Below are positions 59,136 to 64,000 of a DNA stretch of 64,000 nucleotides, in pieces (positions within the stretch are counted from its first letter, which is position 1; every line of letters starts with the position of its first letter). A program made the position numbers and the translations under genes. A model generated the notes under the pieces. That model had not been told where the DNA came from. It saw only the letters and a program-made list of their open reading frames with translations, and made no database searches. This stretch comes from Cenarchaeum symbiosum A (GTDB lineage Archaea > Thermoproteota > Nitrososphaeria > Nitrososphaerales > Nitrosopumilaceae), in assembly GCA_000200715.1 (NCBI GenBank), contig DP000238.1:1080593-1144592 (forward strand), in the 5' to 3' direction.

Positions 59136-60829
59136 CCACCATCCACCGGATATGGTATCCTTGAAAATTCTATCTTTCTCTTTGCAAGGTCCAGCTGTGA
59201 CATGTTTGCATCAGGTGCGAAGACCACTGCGTTCCTTCCCCTTTTTTCTATCTTCTTTATCCGTCCTTCTGTCAACGTGCAATCATTTCCTCTTAACATT
59301 TCCACATTGGGTGTGTACAACAGATAATAATCGGTGTCGACGTCCTTGTAAAATAGACTGCTTGCTGTCTGTTCTATACGAATACCGTCAGTGGGTATAC
59401 CAACCTTGTATAATAGATAGGCTGCCAGATTCTTGTACTCAGGCAGATCTCCTTTTAGCATTTTTTCCTTATCCATTGCCTTCCCCAATGTATAATATGT
59501 AAACGAGCCTCCAAGGCCCTTTTTGAGGTTGTCATCATTGACACCGGGTACGCCCTTGATAACCCTGCGAACACGTTCAGCGGTTATTTTGTCAGCATAG
59601 TCTTCTAGTTCAACTAGTATAAACCTGCGGTTTCCTCCATCTTCTTTGTTTAATTCAAGCACGGCTTGAGCGGTGGTTCCGGAGCCTGCGAATGAGTCCA
59701 GTATTATGCCGTCGGACGGGGTTACCATGCTGATCAAATCCTTTATCACAGATACATCCTTGGGGTTTTCAAATTCATTATACGACAGTATTTTATCTAG
59801 CATCTGCTTTGCTGCCCGTCTGTCCTTGTATATGACACTCGCCATAACCTTTGACTCTGTTTCATGTAGATATCTCTTGATCTTGGGCACTGTCGTCTCA
59901 TCATCCCCAAAGTGAATTCGATTATCGGCAATCTGCTGTTCCATGACATTTTTATCCGGATTAAGCCACCCCCTCACAGGTACTTTGACAGGTTTTTTCG
60001 TTATAGGATGTATGACTTCATAGTCAGGGCCCCCTCCACCCGGCCAAGAGATGTCACCTGGAAAATATAATCCCCTCTTGTCAACTTCGTTGTAATGTCT
60101 GTGTTTAAACGCCGGATCGTTCTTTGGAAGTGATTTGTACCATGTTTTTAATTCTGAAGAGATTTTTCTGTAATTGTCCTTGTATTGTTTTCTCAAATGT
60201 TCCACCTGTTTGTATATCTTGTCAATTCCATCTTTTTTATGTCTCCAGCGAGTGCCTTTATCACTCAATAGAGATTTCTTCTTTGAATAGCACAATATGT
60301 AATCATGGGATACGGAAAAATATTTTGAATCATTTTTCAAACCACCTTCCCAGACACAAGTTGCAATGAAATTGTCTTCTCCAAACATGTCATCCATCAT
60401 AACCCTGAGATGATGATATTCGTTGTCATCTATCGATATGAATATTATTCCATCATCCGTTAAAAGTTCCTTTAGTATTTGCAGTCTGGGCCACATCATA
60501 CAAAGCCACTTTTCATGTCGGGACATATCTTCTATCCCAATTTCCTTATTCAGCCATGATTTAAACACTGGATGGTCCACGTTATCCGTGTATTTCCAAT
60601 TATTACTTCCTGTATTGTAAGGTGGGTCGATATAGATACAGTTTATTCTACTGCGGTAGTTAGGTAGAAGGGACTTTAGTGCATCAAGATTGTTCCCATG
60701 AATTATCATATTGTCGGAGTCTTTCTGGGGATTGTAGGATTTTTTCATATCCCGTAATAAGGCCCTAGGTGGCACTTTCAGGTGATGTGCGTGTATGATT
60801 TCTTTGCCTTGGAATACAAGCTCGACCAA
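59132..60829 (-). CDS. mod: Type III DNA methyltransferase, Mod subunit
   Basis: 565 residues from TTG 60829, preceded by a strong ribosome-binding stretch (GAGGAGAAG). Motif IV YIDPPYNTG (67-74) precedes motif I LDSFAGSGTTAQAVLELN, the beta-class order of type III N6-adenine methyltransferases. The segment between (target recognition, with KWLCMMWPRL and FISIDDNEYHHL) is of normal size. It methylates one strand of an asymmetric site and gives Res its specificity. First gene of the operon. Confidence 0.93.
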   Translation of the reverse strand: MVELVFQGKEIIHAHHLKVPPRALLRDMKKSYNPQKDSDNMIIHGNNLDALKSLLPNYRSRINCIYIDPPYNTGSNNWKYTDNVDHPVFKSWLNKEIGIEDMSRHEKWLCMMWPRLQILKELLTDDGIIFISIDDNEYHHLRVMMDDMFGEDNFIATCVWEGGLKNDSKYFSVSHDYILCYSKKKSLLSDKGTRWRHKKDGIDKIYKQVEHLRKQYKDNYRKISSELKTWYKSLPKNDPAFKHRHYNEVDKRGLYFPGDISWPGGGGPDYEVIHPITKKPVKVPVRGWLNPDKNVMEQQIADNRIHFGDDETTVPKIKRYLHETESKVMASVIYKDRRAAKQMLDKILSYNEFENPKDVSVIKDLISMVTPSDGIILDSFAGSGTTAQAVLELNKEDGGNRRFILVELEDYADKITAERVRRVIKGVPGVNDDNLKKGLGGSFTYYTLGKAMDKEKMLKGDLPEYKNLAAYLLYKVGIPTDGIRIEQTASSLFYKDVDTDYYLLYTPNVEMLRGNDCTLTEGRIKKIEKRGRNAVVFAPDANMSQLDLAKRKIEFSRIPYPVDGG

Positions 60830-61415
60830 TTACGTGCTTCTCCTCTTGGGGGGGGGCACGATTGCATGTTTTATCATAACCATATGCAGAATCAGAAATA
60901 ATTGACTATTAGTGTCTATGCATGATTAATACAATAGCCACCGAGGGGAGATAACAGCTCTGAAGAGAGTACAAATTCTCACAACCAACAATTGTAAGCA
61001 TTATATCGGACAACAAGGGGGTAAAAAACCTGTTAGGAATAACCGAAAGGCTGCTAGAGAGCAGACCTTATGTGTATTTGAAAAATATTCCCTCCTCCGT
61101 GGACACCATGCAGAATGACAAGTCCATACAGAGTTAAAACGTGAGCAGAGTGTGCGATCGCGTTCGTCTACACGCACACAGACCCGTCATGTAATGCACG
61201 GGATTGCAGCACCGGCGTGCATGTCCCAGCACCATAGGTGCGACGTGTCTATCGGCTAGAAAAGGGTGGCGTATGAGCCGCTGGCCGTGCAGCGGGTAAT
61301 CCGCCCATACCCATGCGGAATCAGCATGATCGAGCCTGCCCTCCCGGGATCGCAGGGGATGCCGTACAGCCAGCTACCCACCAATTAAATACAATCCCAA
61401 CCCGCGCCTGCCCGA
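60830..61415. other. Gap with repeat end and mod upstream region
   Basis: No gene is supported. Holds the ribosome-binding site of mod, a run of nine G (60850-60858), the motif GTCTATGCAT (60915-60924) shared with the repeat at 44347-44370, and the dispersed repeat at 61063-61121. Confidence 0.4.
61063..61121. repeat. Dispersed ~59-bp repeat, copy A
   Basis: AGACCTTATGTGTATTTGAAAA..GCAGAATGACAA aligns with 63943-64000 over its whole length at roughly 80-85% identity in direct orientation. Part of it also matches 212-229. Confidence 0.7.
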
Positions 61416-61994
61416 TTGTCCGGAAATCCTGTACAGTGGAGCGACGAGTTTCTGGGGGTCGCGTATAGATACTATGATCTCAGGATGAACGTGGTCCCCC
61501 TGTTTACAGAGAGAAGGGAGGCCCTGGACCTGTGGAATGTGACGGTCCGCCCCTGGGTGGACCATACGATAAGGATCCGCTTTGTGGAATCGGGCGAAAA
61601 GTACTGGTTTATCATGGCCGCTGAATCGAGCAACCCCGATACGAACAGGTCGTTTTACAAGGTACTCTCAAGGTCGGAGAACCAGCAGAGGTTCAGGGAC
61701 GGGCATGAAGGGGAGGCGTACCTGCGGTTCGGGGCGTACTCGAAAAAGTACTATGCCGATGTAAAGGGCGATGCGATATGCAACTGCAAGCACGAAAAAG
61801 AGGACCATGCAGAGGAGGACCACGGCTGCCTCTACGAGTCCTGTTCTTGTGAAAAGTTCGAGAGCTTTCAGGTGAACCTGCTAAAAAAGAAAAAAACAGT
61901 CACCGATATACTGTTCCTAGACGAGGGCGGGGTCAAGGATGACCCGCTGGCATGGAACTGCCTCAATGCAAACAGGTACGGCCGCACGGGATAG
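61416..61994 (+). CDS. Cys/His-rich protein of unknown function (192 aa)
   Basis: TTG 61416 is the furthest start, and ATG 61485 (MNVVPLFTERREAL) is an alternative. The centre is a beta-rich domain (TIRIRFVESGEKYWFIMAAESSN, FYKVLSRSENQQRF). A cluster of Cys and His follows (CNCKHEKEDHAEEDHGC..SCSCEKF, about 125-150), which would bind zinc. The N-terminal EFLGVAYRYYDLRMNVVPL faintly recalls the start of primase-polymerase domains, but the rest does not fit. Codon use is like the GC-rich backbone. Confidence 0.55.
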   Translation: MSGNPVQWSDEFLGVAYRYYDLRMNVVPLFTERREALDLWNVTVRPWVDHTIRIRFVESGEKYWFIMAAESSNPDTNRSFYKVLSRSENQQRFRDGHEGEAYLRFGAYSKKYYADVKGDAICNCKHEKEDHAEEDHGCLYESCSCEKFESFQVNLLKKKKTVTDILFLDEGGVKDDPLAWNCLNANRYGRTG

Positions 61995-62089
61995 TGTGTA
62001 GGCGCCCTGTTCCCGGGGGATCATCTGCCTGGAGTCGCACTATTCCGCATGGGCAATATCTGCGCTATATGGAACAAAATTCAAGCCGG
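61995..62089. other. Short gap
   Basis: Nothing recognised between the Cys/His-rich gene and the integrase relic. Confidence 0.3.
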
Positions 62090-62530
62090 CTCTACTGTTC
62101 TCCCCGGTTTGAGATCATCCATGGCCGGGCCAGTCCACTGGGCTCTCTTGCAGGATGCATCTAGCTTGAGGCGCCCTGCGGCCTTTAGCTTCTGGGGATA
62201 GTCCCCCGGGTTTGTGCGAGTCCAGCCGGCATATCCTACTGCCCCTGACTGCCGCGTGCAGAGCTGGGCCTTGTTGACAAGGGACTGGAACAGGCACCTC
62301 ATGGTTATGGGCCGGCCTTGTTGACAAACGGGGTCTCGTCTTTCCCCATTGTTCCCCGGGACAGCAGATAGTCCTGTAGAGCCGATATGACGTACAGGTC
62401 TAAAAACCCCGCGTGGAGAAAGTCTTTACGCGGACTGGGGATATTGGGACCGGTCCAGATCCCGCAGGGGTGCGAGTCCGTCACGAAATACTTGGCTAGC
62501 CGCCCCCTCGGAATAGTTGAAGCGGTCTAG
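62090..62530 (-). pseudogene. Relic of the tyrosine recombinase
   Basis: Minus-strand fragments in shifting frames follow the intact integrase at 53521-55098 in order: LDRFNYSEGA, then RGFLDLYVISALQDYLLSRG, TPFVNKAGPITMRCLFQSL and a degraded NPGDYPQKLKAAG for the HEFRD..AAG block. Only the central to C-terminal catalytic region remains, with a stop after about 62400 and lost catalytic residues. Confidence 0.8.
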
Positions 62531-62606
62531 ATGGACTTGGGAAAAAGACCGTTATGGATACTTTGACGGAAGAGGAGTCGGGGGAGCCGCCACTGAACAG
62601 GTACGG

Positions 62607-62768
62607 TTAGTCCAGGTCGAGGTTGACCCGAACGTGATCCCCGGGGTAGTGGTTGAACAGCCCCTTGGAGTAGCACTTGCCACACAGGGGGCTCTTCATC
62701 TTCCAGTCTTTCATGGGCTCGTACTTTTGCCCGATGGGGCCGTCGCACTCGGCGCATGTGCCTGTCAT
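62607..62768 (-). CDS. Small zinc-ribbon protein (53 aa)
   Basis: MTGTCAECDGPIGQKYEPMKD..PLCGKCYSKGLFNHYPGDH carries two CxxC pairs about 24 residues apart, a zinc-ribbon or rubredoxin-like knuckle. TATA box TTTATA (62796-62791) is 26 nt upstream of ATG 62768, giving a leaderless transcript. An otherwise matching copy at 49619-49780 has a stop. Proteins this size may act in transcription or as small metal-binding adaptors. Function unknown. Confidence 0.75.
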   Translation of the reverse strand: MTGTCAECDGPIGQKYEPMKDWKMKSPLCGKCYSKGLFNHYPGDHVRVNLDLD

Positions 62769-62796
62769 GGGATTATGGGCCCCGGGTTGGTATAAA

Positions 62797-63429
62797 TGAC
62801 TTTGGCGGTGACCCATTTTGCTACAAGCCGGGAGAGTGAACTTTCCTAAGCCCAAGGCATCCGTGGGTACGTCCCCACAGAACCTCGCATATGCACGGCC
62901 CGAACTCTCAGGGGAGAGGTTATCAGGGCCGACGCACGGCAGCACCGGTTGTGTGGAAGCACCGAAGGACGGATACAAGTACAAGTTAAGCCCGGCCCAG
63001 CACATAGACGAATGAGCCCGGCAAATACCTACAGATATCGAGTTTATTGGACAGGGTGAGAGATTGTCCAGGGAGGCGGTGTGCCTGCAGCATAAGGCCA
63101 GGTAGCGATCTACGACCAGAGGGAACCAGTTCGATGGAAGAAATTCCAGAAATAGGCTAACCTTTGAAAGTGTAATAAATAGGACCAAGGGCTGTTCTAT
63201 ATTGTGGACCGTTCGAGGAGGCAGGGCGGAGTTAGCCCTTCTGGAACTGGCGAATGAGGTACCTGATCCCTGCATTGGTAATGCGTCGGCCCGTCTCACC
63301 AGACGGTCCATACAGGTGCTAAAAATCCGCCTCGCCACGCCTCCAGAGCGGCGTATCTGATTTTGGGATCCTGCAATAAATGAACCGTAGAAATAAACCT
63401 AAATACTCCACTTATGTGCGATATTAAAA
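62797..63429. other. Gap with degraded coding-like sequence
   Basis: No gene with a usable start was found. A plus-strand frame from about 63105 to 63360 (FESVINRTKGCSILWTVRGG, AELALLELANEV) looks protein-like but has no ATG or GTG, so it may be a relic. TATA-like CCTAAATAC (63399-63407) serves the next gene. Confidence 0.35.
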
Positions 63430-63930
63430 TTGGAAATTGAAATGATTGTGTTGTTTTGCATTGGTATAATTTCTATTGTGAACCTAATGCTCATAATAAC
63501 TGGTCACATGCAAATGATCACTTACCGGGAAGAATCAAAGATACGATACAGGGCATGGTTAGGTAGAGCTAAGGTCGAAAAAATAACCCTAGATGGAAAT
63601 ATGATAAAATTACCCATATACAATCATGGTGTACTGGCTGCCTTACGCGTAACGATCAGACGCCATGTCTCAGAGAAGGAAGAATATGAGTTTGGTGAAT
63701 TCCAAGGTAAATCGTTTGACGTAACTCCCGGCGAGACCGTTACGCTTGACGCAACAATCAGTGATGATGAAGCTAAAAGCGTTAGAAATAACGGCGAGCT
63801 GTATTTCGGATGGAGAGTAGAATATTACAAATACGGTAAAAAGAAAAAAAAGAAGGACATAGGTGTGTATGAAATTCGAGGAATGATTAAGGAAAGGGAA
63901 GCAGGTATTATCACAGTATACGTAGAGTAA
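63430..63930 (+). CDS. Membrane-anchored protein (166 aa), relative of 47147-47878
   Basis: TTG 63430 is 26 nt from TATA box CCTAAATAC. ATG 63442 is an alternative. One N-terminal helix (MIVLFCIGIISIVNLMLIITG, about 5-25) is followed by a beta-sandwich-like domain with IYNHGVLAALRVTI, matched by IVNTGVLPALRIRQ in the protein at 47147. It has strands ending YFGWRVEYY and a Lys-rich loop (KYGKKKKKKD). AT-rich and located by a dispersed repeat. Probably a mobile accessory gene. Function unknown. Confidence 0.65.
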   Translation: MEIEMIVLFCIGIISIVNLMLIITGHMQMITYREESKIRYRAWLGRAKVEKITLDGNMIKLPIYNHGVLAALRVTIRRHVSEKEEYEFGEFQGKSFDVTPGETVTLDATISDDEAKSVRNNGELYFGWRVEYYKYGKKKKKKDIGVYEIRGMIKEREAGIITVYVE

Positions 63931-63942
63931 TCATGGAAGAAT

Positions 63943-64000
63943 AGACGTTATGCGTATTTAAAAAATATTCTCTCCCTGTAGACGTCATGCAGCATAACAA
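63943..64000. repeat. Dispersed ~59-bp repeat, copy B (runs to window edge)
   Basis: AGACGTTATGCGTATTTAAAA..GCAGCATAACAA, the direct-orientation partner of 61063-61121. Together they bracket 2.8 kb that holds the Cys/His-rich gene, the integrase relic, the zinc-ribbon gene and the anchored protein. Confidence 0.7.

Noticed and set aside
56637-60829. Type I restriction system
   Set aside because: No HsdS-type specificity subunit is present. The two-gene mod-res order, beta-class methylase and C-terminal PD-ExK nuclease are type III features.
62818-63338. Minus-strand extension of the zinc-ribbon protein to 243 residues
   Set aside because: The promoter at 62791-62796 and the broken copy at 49619 both place the start at ATG 62768. 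The extra 190 residues are low-information.

Overview
The window looks like the chromosome of a GC-rich, ammonia-oxidiser-lineage archaeon (Thaumarchaeota/Nitrososphaerota), most like the sponge symbiont Cenarchaeum symbiosum. That is an inference from gene content and style, not from a search. The signs are archaeal housekeeping genes (tRNA-splicing EndA, RtcB, PDCD5-type DNA-binding protein, uS11, archaeal ValRS), thaumarchaeal secreted proteins with WVK..AGWW repeats and plastocyanin-like domains, and TATA boxes about 24-30 nt upstream of start codons, so that many mRNAs would be leaderless. The GC-rich backbone is interrupted by AT-rich islands.

Layout. 1-9.5 kb: the tail of an upstream gene, tRNA-Ile, secreted or anchored surface proteins (including a divergent pair of plastocyanin-like paralogues, one frameshifted), a PhoU-like protein and endA. 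9.5-19.2 kb: a defence-rich stretch with two small restriction-endonuclease-like proteins, IS remnants and a head-to-tail array of four AbiE-type (type IV) toxin-antitoxin modules. All four AbiEi reading frames are open, but only modules 2 and 4 keep an intact AbiEii. 19.1-23.1 kb: a zinc/manganese-type ABC importer whose binding protein carries a very long His/Asp repeat, a divergent NikR-like regulator with matching palindromes, and a tRNA-Val with an apparent intron. 23.1-41.2 kb: mainly core genes (B12-binding protein, FAD oxidoreductase, valS, QueD-like fusion, pterin dehydratase, ParB-like pair, asparagine-synthase-like protein, purB, rtcB, PDCD5, rps11, thiL, sugar-phosphate mutase, tRNA-Thr).

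41.2-64 kb: accessory DNA. Several decayed copies of an IS66-like element and two other transposase families surround AT-rich cargo: an orphan DNA methyltransferase, a lone Mrr-like domain, anchored proteins of unknown function and a two-gene cassette. A ~770 bp inverted duplication carries two surface-protein genes. A tyrosine recombinase (53.5 kb) and a relic of a second copy (62.1-62.5 kb) bracket a complete type III restriction-modification operon.

How the genes work together. EndA and RtcB would cut and seal intron-bearing tRNAs, and the window itself carries one candidate substrate. The ABC importer and NikR-like protein form a metal-uptake and metal-sensing unit. The AbiE array, type III R-M system, orphan methyltransferase and Mrr-like proteins make this a defence-dense region. 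No CRISPR array, rRNA or replication origin was recognised.
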